DNA of 64,000 nucleotides, from assembly GCA_910588775.1 (NCBI GenBank), contig CAJURH010000006.1:1-64000 (forward strand), given 5' to 3'. This DNA comes from an uncultured Lachnospiraceae bacterium (GTDB taxonomy: Bacteria; Bacillota; Clostridia; Lachnospirales; Lachnospiraceae). The notes below the pieces were generated by a model. It saw only the letters and a list, made by a program, of their open reading frames with translations, was not told the DNA's origin and did not search any database. How positions within the stretch are numbered: position 1 is the first letter of the stretch; every line of letters begins with the position of its first letter. This document shows positions 41,414-50,364 of the stretch, piece by piece. The translations under genes and the position numbers were made by a program.

Positions 41414-42220
41414 ATGTTGGAAATAAACGGGCTGACCATTGAATTTCAGGATGTGAAGCCGCCCCTGCGCGCAGTGGAGGATTTTTCCCTCTCTATGGAG
41501 CCGGGGGAAATCGTGGGCGTGGTGGGAGAGTCAGGGTCCGGCAAGACTATGACGGCGCTGGCGCTTCTGGGGCTTTTGAAACGGCATGCCAAGATTACGG
41601 CGGGGACGATAGTCTTTAAGGGAAAGGATTTGCGCTCTTTAAGTCAAAAGCAGTGGCAGGCCATGCGGGGAAAGGAAATCAGCATGATTTTCCAGGAGCC
41701 TATGACTTCTTTAAATCCAGTTCTGACCATCGGCAGACAGATGGAAGAGAGCTTACGACTGCATACGAATCTAGACAGGAAGTCCAGAAAGGCGCGTGCC
41801 CTGGCCATGATGGAGCAGGTAGGCCTCCCGTGGCCAGAGAAGCTCTACGGCTGCTATCCCCATCAGTTGTCCGGGGGTATGCGCCAGCGGGTGATGATTG
41901 GGGCGGCCCTGGTGGGAAATCCCAGTTTGATGGTGGCCGACGAGCCTACAACGGCTCTGGACGTGACCATCCAGGCGCAGATTTTGGATTTGTTAAAAGA
42001 AATGAACCAGGAATACGGGACGGCTATCTTGTTCATATCCCACGATCTGCGGGTGATTCAGTCCATCTGCAGCCGGGTTGTGGTGATGAAACAGGGCCAG
42101 ACGGTGGAGGCTGGGGCGGTGGAAGATGTGCTGGCCAACCCCCAAGCGGAGTACACCAGAAAATTGCTGGCGGCCATTCCCCACAGGGGAAATCGGTTGC
42201 GAAAGAAAAGGGGGCGGTGA
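41414..42220 (+). CDS. ABC transporter ATP-binding protein, DppD type
   Basis: First ATPase of the importer, 268 aa. Walker A GESGSGKTM, Q-loop IFQEPMTSLNPVL, signature LSGGMRQRVMIG and Walker B LMVADEPTTALD with switch His in FISHDLRVIQSI. The start at 41414 (MLEINGLTIEF) is chosen because AGAGGTG lies 6 bases upstream; a GTG at 41405 is a less likely alternative. Its stop overlaps the start of the next ATPase (GTGA), so the two ATPases are translationally coupled. It lacks the C-terminal oligopeptide-family extension in full, but ends in a basic tail (NRLRKKRGR). Confidence 0.93.
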   Translation: MLEINGLTIEFQDVKPPLRAVEDFSLSMEPGEIVGVVGESGSGKTMTALALLGLLKRHAKITAGTIVFKGKDLRSLSQKQWQAMRGKEISMIFQEPMTSLNPVLTIGRQMEESLRLHTNLDRKSRKARALAMMEQVGLPWPEKLYGCYPHQLSGGMRQRVMIGAALVGNPSLMVADEPTTALDVTIQAQILDLLKEMNQEYGTAILFISHDLRVIQSICSRVVVMKQGQTVEAGAVEDVLANPQAEYTRKLLAAIPHRGNRLRKKRGR

Positions 42221-42957
42221 AAATAGCGCAGGAGAGACGACCGGTATTGGAAGTGCGGCATGTGTGCGCTGGGTACGGAAGAGGGCGGAAATACCGCCGG
42301 GTTCTCTTCGATGTGGATTTCAGCCTGTACGGAGGGGAGATCCTGGGACTGGTGGGGGAGAGCGGATGCGGAAAATCCACCTTGAGCAAAACGATTCTGG
42401 GATTTGTGTCGGTGGAAAGTGGCCAGGTGATTCACCACACCAGCCGTCCCCAGATGGTTTTCCAGGACCCGTTTGGTTCCCTGAACCCGGGAAAAAGGGT
42501 GGGCTGGATTCTGGAGGAGCCTCTGCGGATGCAGAAGATACCTGCCGCAGCCCGGCGGGAGAAGGCAGAGGCTATGCTTGCCAAAGTGGGGCTGGACAAA
42601 AGCTTTCTGGAGCGGTATCCCAGGGACCTAAGCGGCGGACAGAGGCAGCGGGTCAGCATTGCCATTTCGCTGATTCAGGGTTCTCAGTTAATCCTGGCGG
42701 ACGAGCCGGTGTCGGCGCTGGATGTGACCATTCAGCGTCAGATTATGGAGCTGATGCTTGCCTTGCAGGAAGAGCTGGGGTTGTCGTATTTATTTATCTC
42801 CCACGACCTGGATGTGATTTATCAGATGTGTGACCGGGTGATGGTCATGCAGGAGGGCCGGGTGATAGAGGAGGGGGATGTGGAGCGGATTTTTGAAGAA
42901 CCGCGGCATCCGTATACCAGGAGTTTGCTTGCGGCTTCCTTAAGTTACGCGCAGTAA
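42217..42957 (+). CDS. ABC transporter ATP-binding protein, DppF type
   Basis: Second ATPase, 246 aa, translated from a GTG that overlaps the preceding TGA. GGGGG just upstream acts as ribosome binding site. Walker A GESGCGKSTL, Q-loop MVFQDPFGSLNPGKRV, signature LSGGQRQRVSIAI, Walker B LILADEPVSALD and switch His in FISHDLDVIYQM are all present. With the DppD-type protein it makes the asymmetric ATPase pair of Dpp/Opp-like importers. A terminator follows the operon. Confidence 0.92.
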   Translation: MKIAQERRPVLEVRHVCAGYGRGRKYRRVLFDVDFSLYGGEILGLVGESGCGKSTLSKTILGFVSVESGQVIHHTSRPQMVFQDPFGSLNPGKRVGWILEEPLRMQKIPAAARREKAEAMLAKVGLDKSFLERYPRDLSGGQRQRVSIAISLIQGSQLILADEPVSALDVTIQRQIMELMLALQEELGLSYLFISHDLDVIYQMCDRVMVMQEGRVIEEGDVERIFEEPRHPYTRSLLAASLSYAQ

Positions 42958-42976
42958 ATTTTAATAGATAGGCGGC

Positions 42977-42997
42977 TGTGAAACAGTTGCCAAATGG
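42977..42997 (+). repeat. Short wobble-paired hairpin before the operon terminator
   Basis: GGCGGCTGT GAA ACAGTTGCC forms a 9-bp stem with two G-T wobbles, just after the DppF-type stop and ahead of the operon terminator. It has no T-tract of its own. Confidence 0.35.
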
Positions 42998-43004
42998 TGC
43001 GAGT

Positions 43005-43048
43005 TTGGGGTAAAATAGACGAAACGAGGTCTGTTTTACCCCAATTTT
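43005..43048 (+). terminator. Terminator of the ABC importer operon
   Basis: TTGGGGTAAAATAGAC (43005-43020) pairs with the reverse complement at 43029-43044, one mismatch, followed by TTTT. Strong intrinsic terminator. Confidence 0.88.
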
Positions 43049-43130
43049 GTCTTTGAAACATTTATTGTGGAATAATAGACAAAACGCAGGGGATTGCGAA
43101 TGGCATACGAAGAAAGGAAGGGGAATGAGG

Positions 43131-44015
43131 ATGATTCAGCATGGGATTTATTATGCATACTGGGAGAGGGAATGGAGTGGGGATTATCTGTATTATGTCA
43201 AGAAGGCGGCCAAGCTGGGATTCGACATTCTGGAGATTGCGGCGGGGCCGCTTCCGGAGTATACGGACGATGAGCTTTCGGAGCTTAGAAAATGCGCCAA
43301 GGACAATGACATTCGCTTGACGGTGGGTTATGGACCCGCGCCGGAGAATAACATCGCCTCCGCCGATGAGAAAGTCCGGGCGCACGCGCTGGAGTTTTAC
43401 AAGGATTTGTTCCAGAGGATGGAGAAGATAGGCGCTAATCTGATTGGCGGCGCCATCTATTCTTGCTGGCCCATTGATTACAGTAAGCCTGTGGACAAGA
43501 AGGGCGACTGGCAGCGGGGCGTGGAAGGCATGGCCAAGCTTGGACAGATAGGGCGTGACTACGGCATTGAGACCATTGGAATGGAAGTCTTAAACCGGTT
43601 CGAGAACCATGTGCTCAATACGGCGAAGGAAGGCAGAGCGTTCGTGGAGTCGGTGCATGAGCTGGAGCCGAAAGCGGTCAATGTGAAGGTGATGCTGGAT
43701 ACCTTCCATATGAATATTGAGGAACAGAGCATTGGAAACGCTATAAGGACGGCGGGGGATCTGCTGGGGCATTTCCACACGGGAGAGTGCAATCGAATGG
43801 TTCCGGGACAGGGAAGAACGCCCTGGCGGGAAATCCACGACGCGCTACAGGATGTGCAGTACGACGGGGCGGCGGTGATGGAGCCGTTTGTGATTCCAGG
43901 GGGAACTGTGGGTCAGGACATCCGTATCTGGAGAGATATGGTGGAGGATACATCCGAAGAGGCTTTGGACAGGGACGCTGAAGCGGCGCTGCGGTTTCAG
44001 CGGTATATGCTGTAG
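43131..44015 (+). CDS. D-psicose (allulose) 3-epimerase family
   Basis: Mn2+/Co2+-dependent ketohexose 3-epimerase of the sugar-phosphate isomerase TIM-barrel family, interconverting D-fructose and D-psicose (or tagatose/sorbose). The N-terminus MIQHGIYYAYWEREW and internal blocks ENNIASADEKVR, IGGAIYSCWPIDYSKPVDKK, MEVLNRFENHVLNTA, VMLDTFHMNIEEQSIG and LGHFHTGECNRMVPGQG are almost the same as the known clostridial psicose 3-epimerase; metal/catalytic Glu in MEVLNR, Asp in MLDTFH, His in HTGECNR and Glu in VMEPFV are kept. The start at 43131 is chosen from GGAAGGGG upstream; an ATG two codons earlier is possible. Length 294 aa fits. Confidence 0.9.
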   Translation: MIQHGIYYAYWEREWSGDYLYYVKKAAKLGFDILEIAAGPLPEYTDDELSELRKCAKDNDIRLTVGYGPAPENNIASADEKVRAHALEFYKDLFQRMEKIGANLIGGAIYSCWPIDYSKPVDKKGDWQRGVEGMAKLGQIGRDYGIETIGMEVLNRFENHVLNTAKEGRAFVESVHELEPKAVNVKVMLDTFHMNIEEQSIGNAIRTAGDLLGHFHTGECNRMVPGQGRTPWREIHDALQDVQYDGAAVMEPFVIPGGTVGQDIRIWRDMVEDTSEEALDRDAEAALRFQRYML

Positions 44016-44065
44016 ATTTTTCGATTTACGGAGAGTGTATTTTACAGATAGATGGAGGAAAGGGT

Positions 44066-44803
44066 ATGAATGCGGCGATTGTAGATGATTCGGTGGAGGA
44101 TATTGAACGATTAAGTGGCTACCTGTCGCGGTACGGCCAGGAGCATAAAGTGCATATGTATGTTGAAAAATTTACCGACGAGGAGGCTTTTTTGGCGGCT
44201 GTAGGCGGCACCGCCTATCACGTGGTTTTTCTTGACATGTATATGAAACGAATGACTGGCATCCAGGTCGCGGAGAAAATACAGAAAAAAGACCCCAGGT
44301 GCCAGATTATCTTTACCACAGTCAGCCAGGAGCACGCGCCCATGGCATTTCGGCTTCACGTCCTGGATTATTTGGTGAAACCCTATGGGTATGCATATCT
44401 GAAAGATGCGCTGGATCATTATTCAACTGCGGTGTCCAGGCTGTCCCACTACATCGAGCTGAAAGAGGGTAGGGATCGCACCCGTGTGCTGATTTCGGAT
44501 ATCATTTACACGGATTACTCCAACCATTACATCCAGGTGCACACAGTATCCTGCGTTATACGCACCCATATGTCGTTTAGCGATTTCTATCCCATGCTGT
44601 CCGCGTACCCCAATTTCCTTTGGTGCTATCGGAATTGTCTGGTGAACATGGATTTTGTGGAATCCTATGCCGACAGGGATTTCATCCTGAAAAACGGGGA
44701 GTGCATTCCCATCGCGGCAGCCCGCAAGCGGGAAATCCTGCAGACTTACGGGGATTACATATTTGACAGCCATGCGCAGAAGAGGCGGGGAATTGTGGGA
44801 TGA
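44066..44803 (+). CDS. LytTR-family response regulator
   Basis: Two-component output protein of the AgrA/LytR class. Receiver domain (residues 1-120): acidic VDDSVED, acceptor Asp in VFLDMYMKRMTG, conserved Thr-Thr in IIFTTVSQEH, Lys in YLVKPYGYAYL. LytTR DNA-binding domain (about 140-240) has ISDIIYTDYSNHYIQVH and YRNCLVNMDFVESY. Length 245 aa. GGAGG lies 7 bases upstream of the ATG. Its stop overlaps the start of the GHKL kinase gene (ATGA), a normal pairing for this type. Control targets are not visible here; the epimerase upstream may share the transcript, but that is inference. Confidence 0.93.
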   Translation: MNAAIVDDSVEDIERLSGYLSRYGQEHKVHMYVEKFTDEEAFLAAVGGTAYHVVFLDMYMKRMTGIQVAEKIQKKDPRCQIIFTTVSQEHAPMAFRLHVLDYLVKPYGYAYLKDALDHYSTAVSRLSHYIELKEGRDRTRVLISDIIYTDYSNHYIQVHTVSCVIRTHMSFSDFYPMLSAYPNFLWCYRNCLVNMDFVESYADRDFILKNGECIPIAAARKREILQTYGDYIFDSHAQKRRGIVG

Positions 44804-46131
44804 CAAGCGTATATTTTATCAACAGTCTGCTCTTTGTGACGCCCTGCATTCTGCTTTTGTATTTGGCTTTTCGGGATCAGATAAGAAGGCCGCGGCTGCC
44901 AGTGATTGCAGTCGCGGTCGCTGTATATTTGTTCATAGATTTGCTGGCGTCTTTCGTCTATTTTGTGACGGACACTTCCGCGCAGAAAGCTTTGCTCTCA
45001 GCGGCGGCCCAGCTTGTGGGCGTATTTATTTTCAGCGCGGCCAGCAGCTACACCTTTGGACAGAGCCTGTTTATCATAACCGTGGTGAAAAACTATTCTG
45101 AAAATTTACGGCTTTTCGCCTACCAGATTTATTTTATGGTCACGGGCAGTCTGCCAAAGGAATCTGTGTCTGCGATTTCTTATATCATGGTTACCCTCTC
45201 TCTGGGCGCTTTTCCGCTGCTTTGTCTGTTTTATAAAAAGCTTATGCGTCCGGCTTTGGACTACACGCAGTCCCTTGTTATGTGGAGGGTTATCTGGGTA
45301 ATCCCCATCTGCAACACGCTTATTTATACGCTGGTCGTGGCGCCGGATATATGGAATTTTGCCTGGTTTCGCGGAAATGAGTTTTTGGCCATCCCGGTTT
45401 TGTGGAGCTTGCTGACGTTCGCCACTTATGGCATCCTCTTGCGGACAATCATCGCCATCAGCAGGAACGCGCAGTTTCGGGAGAAACTCCATCTGACAGA
45501 AGTGCAGATGGCTGCACAGCAAAAACAGTTGGATTTTTTGCAGACGCGCATCCAGGAAACCCGCCGCGCCCGGCACGATATACGTCACCATTTCCTGGTT
45601 CTGGGGAATTTTGCGAAAAACAGGGATTTGAAAGGGCTGGGAGAGTATCTTGAAAAGGCCAGCGCATTTTCCGCGTTGCAGCCGATGGAGGTTATTTGTG
45701 ACAATATGGCCGTCAACGCTCTGTTGGGTTACTATAAAGAGCAGGCAAAAAGAGAACAGATTCGGGTAACGATGCAAGTGTCTGTTTTTGAGAAAATCCC
45801 TGTGATGGATACGGAACTGTGCATCATTCTGGGAAATCTTCTGGAAAATGCGGTGGAAGCGTGCAGGCGCATGGAATCGTCGGATCGGTTCCTGGATCTG
45901 GAACTGGCCATGGAGAGCGACTGCCTTCTGGTGATTCTGGTGAAAAACAGCTATGAGGGGACGGTGAGGCGGTCGCCGGAAGGCGGATTTTATTCCGCAA
46001 AGGAGAAAGGACGCAAAGGAATTGGAATCGCATCGGTTTTGAATATCACAGAGAAATATCACGGCGTGTCAAGGTTTACATATGAGAATCAGGTCTTTCA
46101 GGCGTCCCTGTTGTTAAATGGACGGAAATAG
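44800..46131 (+). CDS. GHKL-type sensor histidine kinase (AgrC/NatK-like)
   Basis: Partner of the LytTR regulator, 443 aa. About six transmembrane helices fill residues 8-215, then a dimerisation helix with the phosphorylated His in RRARHDIRHHFLVLGNF (about residue 255) and a GHKL ATPase with ILGNLLENAVEACRRME and the C-terminal GRKGIGIASVLNITEKY. Such kinases sense peptides or envelope signals in Firmicutes. The gene overlaps the regulator by 4 bp. A diguanylate cyclase gene follows after about 100 bp. Confidence 0.92.
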   Translation: MTSVYFINSLLFVTPCILLLYLAFRDQIRRPRLPVIAVAVAVYLFIDLLASFVYFVTDTSAQKALLSAAAQLVGVFIFSAASSYTFGQSLFIITVVKNYSENLRLFAYQIYFMVTGSLPKESVSAISYIMVTLSLGAFPLLCLFYKKLMRPALDYTQSLVMWRVIWVIPICNTLIYTLVVAPDIWNFAWFRGNEFLAIPVLWSLLTFATYGILLRTIIAISRNAQFREKLHLTEVQMAAQQKQLDFLQTRIQETRRARHDIRHHFLVLGNFAKNRDLKGLGEYLEKASAFSALQPMEVICDNMAVNALLGYYKEQAKREQIRVTMQVSVFEKIPVMDTELCIILGNLLENAVEACRRMESSDRFLDLELAMESDCLLVILVKNSYEGTVRRSPEGGFYSAKEKGRKGIGIASVLNITEKYHGVSRFTYENQVFQASLLLNGRK

Positions 46132-46235
46132 TAATAATTATGTGATATTGGTAAAAAAATTTCGGCCAATGGAGATTTATGATATAAATACTGCATGGAT
46201 TTTTCTAATTTTCTAATATGAAAGGGGTATGGGGG

Positions 46236-47654
46236 ATGGAGAATAAGAAAATATCCCGGCAGGGAATCATGAATATTCTGGCGGCGGTGAGCCTGAAATT
46301 GCTCATTGCCGCTGGAATTTTCGCCGCATTTGGGCTGCTTCGCGCTTATTCGGTGGAGACTTGTCTGCGCACGCTGGAACAGGAAACAAAAGAGGCGAAA
46401 AACAATATTTACCAGCGGATTTCCTTGGTTCAGGACAACCTGAAGACGCTGGCGAACATAATCGGGCAGGAGGGGCTGGCGGATTATACGCAGGCAAAGA
46501 GGGTTTTAAGCGCCTGTGAGAATATAGATATGGCGTCCCGGCTGGGCATTCTGCTTCCTGACAATCAGATTTTGCAGCAGGACGGAACTCTGGCAGCCCC
46601 CATGAATGGGATTACTTTTGATGCGCTGGAGGAGAAAGGGTCTTTCATCACAAATATCGAGCCGGATAATGTAAACCCCGACGAGTCGGTTTTATTTTGC
46701 AATGTTCCTATTGTGACGGAGGGGAAAACCGAGGGCATATTATTCGGGGTGATCGATCTGAAAGATGGTTCTGAATTTATGGAAGTGGATACCTTTGACG
46801 GCAAGGCCAACCTCTTTGTTGTGGATGTGCAGAATATGAATTTCATTATGGATACCTTGCATGGCGACGCTAAGACTTCCGATGTGGCGCGCGGCCGGAG
46901 AATTAAAAAAGGCTATAGTGAAGAAAAGCTTATGCAGGATTTTAGTCAGGAACAGGCAGGGATGACGGCCTACTTTTCCGAAAGCGTTGAAGAATATCTG
47001 TATACGGCTTATGAGCCGGTGGGCATTCAGAATTGGTTTGTTCTCTTAGCGGTACCGGAAAGCGTCGTCTTGAAAGAGGCGCTTTATACAAAGAAGATTT
47101 TGTTCTGGCTGGGATTCTATGAAGCGCTGATGTTGCTTGTGTATATTTGGTGGGACATTATTTACACGCGGAAAGAAATGCAGGCCAAGGAAAAAATGGC
47201 CACTACGGATCTGCTTACAAATCTGAAAAACAGGAACGCCTACGAGCAGGCATTGGGGCGGTATGCGCAGAATCATCCGGATTGTCTCACCTGTGTCTAC
47301 GCGGACGCAAACGGTCTCCATGAACTGAACAACAGCCAAGGCCATCTGGCGGGTGACAAAATGCTGCAGTCGGTGGCGGACGCGTTGGTGGAAGCCTTCG
47401 GCCAGGGGAAGGTTTATCGCATCGGAGGCGACGAGTTTTTGGCTTTCACGGAAACGGATGAAAACACGGCCGAAGAAAGTGCGACAAAGGCAAAAGAAAA
47501 GGTTTCGGAGGCGGGGTACCATGTTTCGGTGGGAACGGCGTCTGGGGAAAAGGCGACTGCGGTTACGGCCATTGTAAAGGCGGCGGAGAAAAAGATGTAT
47601 GAAGATAAAAGGCAGTATTATATGAGCCACGGGGATCGGCGCAAAATGCGGTAA
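46236..47654 (+). CDS. Membrane diguanylate cyclase with extracellular sensor
   Basis: Makes cyclic di-GMP from two GTP. An N-terminal helix (about residues 8-35), an extracellular sensor domain with a single Cache-like fold (about 40-275) and a second helix (about 285-305) precede a GGDEF domain: MATTDLLTNLKNR, the metal site YADANGLHELNNSQGHLAGD and active-site loop YRIGGDEFLAF. The product-inhibition site RxxD five residues upstream of GGDEF is absent (GQGK there). The start at 46236 is chosen because AAAGGGG lies 8 bases upstream. It stands between the GHKL kinase and another diguanylate cyclase. Confidence 0.92.
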   Translation: MENKKISRQGIMNILAAVSLKLLIAAGIFAAFGLLRAYSVETCLRTLEQETKEAKNNIYQRISLVQDNLKTLANIIGQEGLADYTQAKRVLSACENIDMASRLGILLPDNQILQQDGTLAAPMNGITFDALEEKGSFITNIEPDNVNPDESVLFCNVPIVTEGKTEGILFGVIDLKDGSEFMEVDTFDGKANLFVVDVQNMNFIMDTLHGDAKTSDVARGRRIKKGYSEEKLMQDFSQEQAGMTAYFSESVEEYLYTAYEPVGIQNWFVLLAVPESVVLKEALYTKKILFWLGFYEALMLLVYIWWDIIYTRKEMQAKEKMATTDLLTNLKNRNAYEQALGRYAQNHPDCLTCVYADANGLHELNNSQGHLAGDKMLQSVADALVEAFGQGKVYRIGGDEFLAFTETDENTAEESATKAKEKVSEAGYHVSVGTASGEKATAVTAIVKAAEKKMYEDKRQYYMSHGDRRKMR

Positions 47655-47664
47655 GACGGTTTAC

Positions 47665-47710
47665 CGGCGTCCAAGGGAAGCGCTGTAGCGGCCTTGCGCC
47701 AGTTTTTTTT
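47665..47710 (+). terminator. Terminator of the membrane diguanylate cyclase gene
   Basis: A hairpin with internal loops pairs GGCG, AAGG and GCGCT with AGCG, CCTT and CGCC (47666-47700), followed by eight T. Confidence 0.75.
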
Positions 47711-47725
47711 CTGCAAACAAAAATC

Positions 47726-47754
47726 TTGATAATATTCATAATATTTGGTAGTAT
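47726..47754 (+). promoter_or_regulatory. Promoter of the second diguanylate cyclase gene
   Basis: TTGATA (47726-47731), 17-base spacer, TAGTAT (47749-47754), about 60 bases before the GTG start. Confidence 0.55.
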
Positions 47755-47816
47755 AAAATAAAATGCTCTATTTTTTTTATTTGCAGGATTCGGAAATGTA
47801 AGTGAGGAGTGTGGAT

Positions 47817-48731
47817 GTGGAAAAGATATTGGTTGTTGACGACAGTCGTCTGCAGGCGGCCCAGTTAAAAGTTATTTTGGACGAGGATTATGACATTACC
47901 ATCGCGCAAACGGCGGAGGACGGTCTTTCCTTTGCGAGCGCAGGCGGATATTCGCTGATTTTGCTGGACGTGGTTATGCCGGGAATGGATGGTTTCACGC
48001 TGCTGAAGAAATTGCAGGAGATGCTCATTACTCAGAGTGTTCCAGTGATTCTGATTACAAGTCTTTCTGATATTGAAAATGAGCATAGGGGGCTTATGCT
48101 GGGGGCGGTGGATTATATTACGAAACCATTTCATCCACTGATTGTAAAGGCGAGAGTGAATACGCATATCAAGCTGTATCAGTATCGGAAGCAGATTGAA
48201 CGTCAGTCTATGACCGATCAGTTGACCGGTTTGGCAAACAGGCGGCAGTATGATCGTCACAGTGTTATAAAATGGAAAGAAGCTTCCCGTTTGCAGGTTT
48301 TCTTTACCATCTGTATGTTTGATATTGATCACTTTAAGGCGTACAATGACACATATGGTCACCCGGCGGGGGATAAGGTCATTGCCAGCGTGGCGAAAAC
48401 TTTATCTACCCATTTGCAGCGCAGCACAGATTTTGTGGCTCGCTATGGAGGAGAGGAGTTTGTTGCATTTCTTATGGGTGACAGCGCGAAAAAGGCGTTC
48501 GAATATTTGATAAAAATCCGTCAGGCGGTGGAGGATCTACATATACCGCACGATCCGGACACGGCTGAGTGGGTGACCATCAGTATTGGAGGCGTTACTG
48601 TGCTTCCGCAGAAAGACAGTTCTTACGACGCTTATTTGAAAATTGCGGATACTATGTTGTACGACGCCAAGAGATTTGGACGCAATAGGGTCGTATGGGC
48701 CAATGAGAAGATGGAACAATGGAGTGAATGA
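47817..48731 (+). CDS. PleD-like response regulator diguanylate cyclase
   Basis: Receiver domain (residues 1-125) with VDDSRLQ, acceptor Asp in LLDVVMPGMDG, Thr/Ser in LITSLSD and Lys in DYITKPFHP is joined directly to a GGDEF domain (about 135-304) with SMTDQLTGLANRRQYDRH, metal residues in FDIDHFKAYNDTYGHPAGDK and active site VARYGGEEFVAF. The inhibition site RSTD lies five residues ahead, so this enzyme should be limited by its own product, unlike the membrane cyclase upstream. The GTG start at 47817 is chosen because GAGGAG lies 7 bases upstream. No partner kinase is adjacent; the LytTR kinase upstream is a weak candidate. Confidence 0.92.
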   Translation: MEKILVVDDSRLQAAQLKVILDEDYDITIAQTAEDGLSFASAGGYSLILLDVVMPGMDGFTLLKKLQEMLITQSVPVILITSLSDIENEHRGLMLGAVDYITKPFHPLIVKARVNTHIKLYQYRKQIERQSMTDQLTGLANRRQYDRHSVIKWKEASRLQVFFTICMFDIDHFKAYNDTYGHPAGDKVIASVAKTLSTHLQRSTDFVARYGGEEFVAFLMGDSAKKAFEYLIKIRQAVEDLHIPHDPDTAEWVTISIGGVTVLPQKDSSYDAYLKIADTMLYDAKRFGRNRVVWANEKMEQWSE

Positions 48732-48807
48732 CTTTTTTCAATCGACGGATCGAAGGGTGCGCAGCGATGCGTGTACATAGTGGAAAACAGGGCAGCGGTT
48801 GCAAATG

Positions 48808-48849
48808 AAGCGCCGAGGGCGTCTCTTTACAGAGAGCCTCCGGCGCTTT
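48808..48849. terminator. Terminator between the cyclase and gdhA
   Basis: AAGCGCCG...GGC (48808-48820) pairs with GCC...CGGCGCTT (48835-48848); both strands end with a short T run. It lies just after the convergent gdhA stop. Confidence 0.75.
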
Positions 48850-48856
48850 ATCGTTT

Positions 48857-50191
48857 TTACACAATGCCCTGTGCCAGCATAGCGTTGATGACTTTCTCGA
48901 AGCCGGCGATATTGGCGCCTGCCACATAGTTGCCTTCCATGCCATAGCGTCTGGCTGCGTCTTCGCATTTTGCGAAAATGTCTTTCATAATCTGCTGCAG
49001 TCTCTGGTCCACTTCCTCTTCGGTCCAGCTTAAGCGCAGAGAGTTCTGGCTCATTTCCAGGGCGGAAGTGGCTACGCCGCCTGCATTGGCTGCTTTGCCG
49101 GGCAGGAACAAAATGCCGTTTTCCAGAATGAAGTCTGTCGCTTCCAAAGTGGTGGGCATGTTGGCGCCTTCGGCCACGCAGAAGCAGTTGTTGGCTTTTA
49201 ACTGCTTGATGTCGTCAAGGCCCAGTTCATTCTGAGTCGCGCAGGGAAGAGCGATGTCGCAGGGGATGGACCAGATGCCTTTTCCTTCTGTGTAAGTGGC
49301 TCCAGGAACCTTGTCCACATATTCTTTGATGCGTCCGCGGCGCACTTCCTTAATGTCTTTGACCACGTCCAGCTTGATGCCTTCCGGATCATGGATGTAG
49401 CCGTTGGAATCGCTCATGGCCACCACTTTACCGCCTAACTGCTGCACTTTTTCGGTGGCGTAAATGGCCACATTGCCGGAGCCGGACACCAGGACTGTTT
49501 TGCCCTCGATGGTGTTCTTGTGGTGTTTGAGCATCTCGTCCAACAGATAGATCAGGCCGTATCCAGTGGCCTGGGTGCGAATCAGGGAACCGCCGAAGGT
49601 CAGGCCCTTGCCAGTGAGTACGCCTTCATACAGGCCGGTGATGCGTTTGTACTGGCCGTAGAGGAAGCCGATTTCTCTTGCGCCCACGCCGATGTCTCCA
49701 GCGGGCACGTCGCGGTCTGCGCCGATATGTTTATTCAGCTCGGTCATGAAGCTCTGGCAGAAGCGCATAACTTCGCCGTCAGATTTGCCTTTGGGATCAA
49801 AGTCAGAACCGCCTTTGCCGCCGCCGATGGGCAGCCCGGTCAGGGAATTTTTGAAAATCTGTTCAAAGCCAAGGAATTTTAAAACGCCCTGGTTTACGGA
49901 CGGATGGAAGCGCAGGCCCCCTTTGTAGGGTCCGATGGCGCTGTTGAACTGTACGCGGTAGCCTTTATTCACCTGCACCTGGCCGGCGTCGTCCACCCAG
50001 GGCACGCGGAAGGATACGATGCGCTCTGGCTCGGTCAGACGTTCCAGCACGGCCATTTTGCGATATTCGGCTTCGTTGGCGTCGATAACTTTCTTAAGGC
50101 TTTCCAGAACCTCTTTCACTGCTTGATGAAATTCCGGTTCGCCGGGATTTTTCTCAACAACTCTTGCGTAGACTTCTTCGGTATAGGACAT
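48857..50191 (-). CDS. gdhA: NADP-specific glutamate dehydrogenase
   Basis: Cytosolic enzyme that aminates 2-oxoglutarate to glutamate with NADPH, the main ammonium entry point in many clostridia. Conserved PYKGGLRFHPSVNQ, GLPIGGGKGGSDFDPKGKSD (substrate Lys) and GNVAIYATEKVQQLGGKV (nucleotide site) are evident. Length 444 aa matches the NADP/hexameric type. The ATG is preceded by AAGGGGG. It is transcribed away from an aminotransferase gene, sharing a divergent 170-bp region. Confidence 0.96.
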   Translation of the reverse strand: MSYTEEVYARVVEKNPGEPEFHQAVKEVLESLKKVIDANEAEYRKMAVLERLTEPERIVSFRVPWVDDAGQVQVNKGYRVQFNSAIGPYKGGLRFHPSVNQGVLKFLGFEQIFKNSLTGLPIGGGKGGSDFDPKGKSDGEVMRFCQSFMTELNKHIGADRDVPAGDIGVGAREIGFLYGQYKRITGLYEGVLTGKGLTFGGSLIRTQATGYGLIYLLDEMLKHHKNTIEGKTVLVSGSGNVAIYATEKVQQLGGKVVAMSDSNGYIHDPEGIKLDVVKDIKEVRRGRIKEYVDKVPGATYTEGKGIWSIPCDIALPCATQNELGLDDIKQLKANNCFCVAEGANMPTTLEATDFILENGILFLPGKAANAGGVATSALEMSQNSLRLSWTEEEVDQRLQQIMKDIFAKCEDAARRYGMEGNYVAGANIAGFEKVINAMLAQGIV

Positions 50192-50364
50192 GAATTTACC
50201 CCCTTATTTTGGTTGTTTTAGTGTTTTTTCTAGGTTATTATATATGAAAACATGGGAAAAGAAAAGTTTTTTATGAAAAAAATCTGGAAGATGAGGGTTG
50301 CCACTTTGGAGAGAATATGAGATTATAGAGGTCATAACTGCGCAAAAAGGAGGGACAAAAGGGG

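Noticed and set aside
41653..42216. Long N-terminal extension of the second ATPase frame
   Set aside because: This part is a shadow of the DppD-type gene in another frame; the family match and ribosome binding site put the start at 42217.
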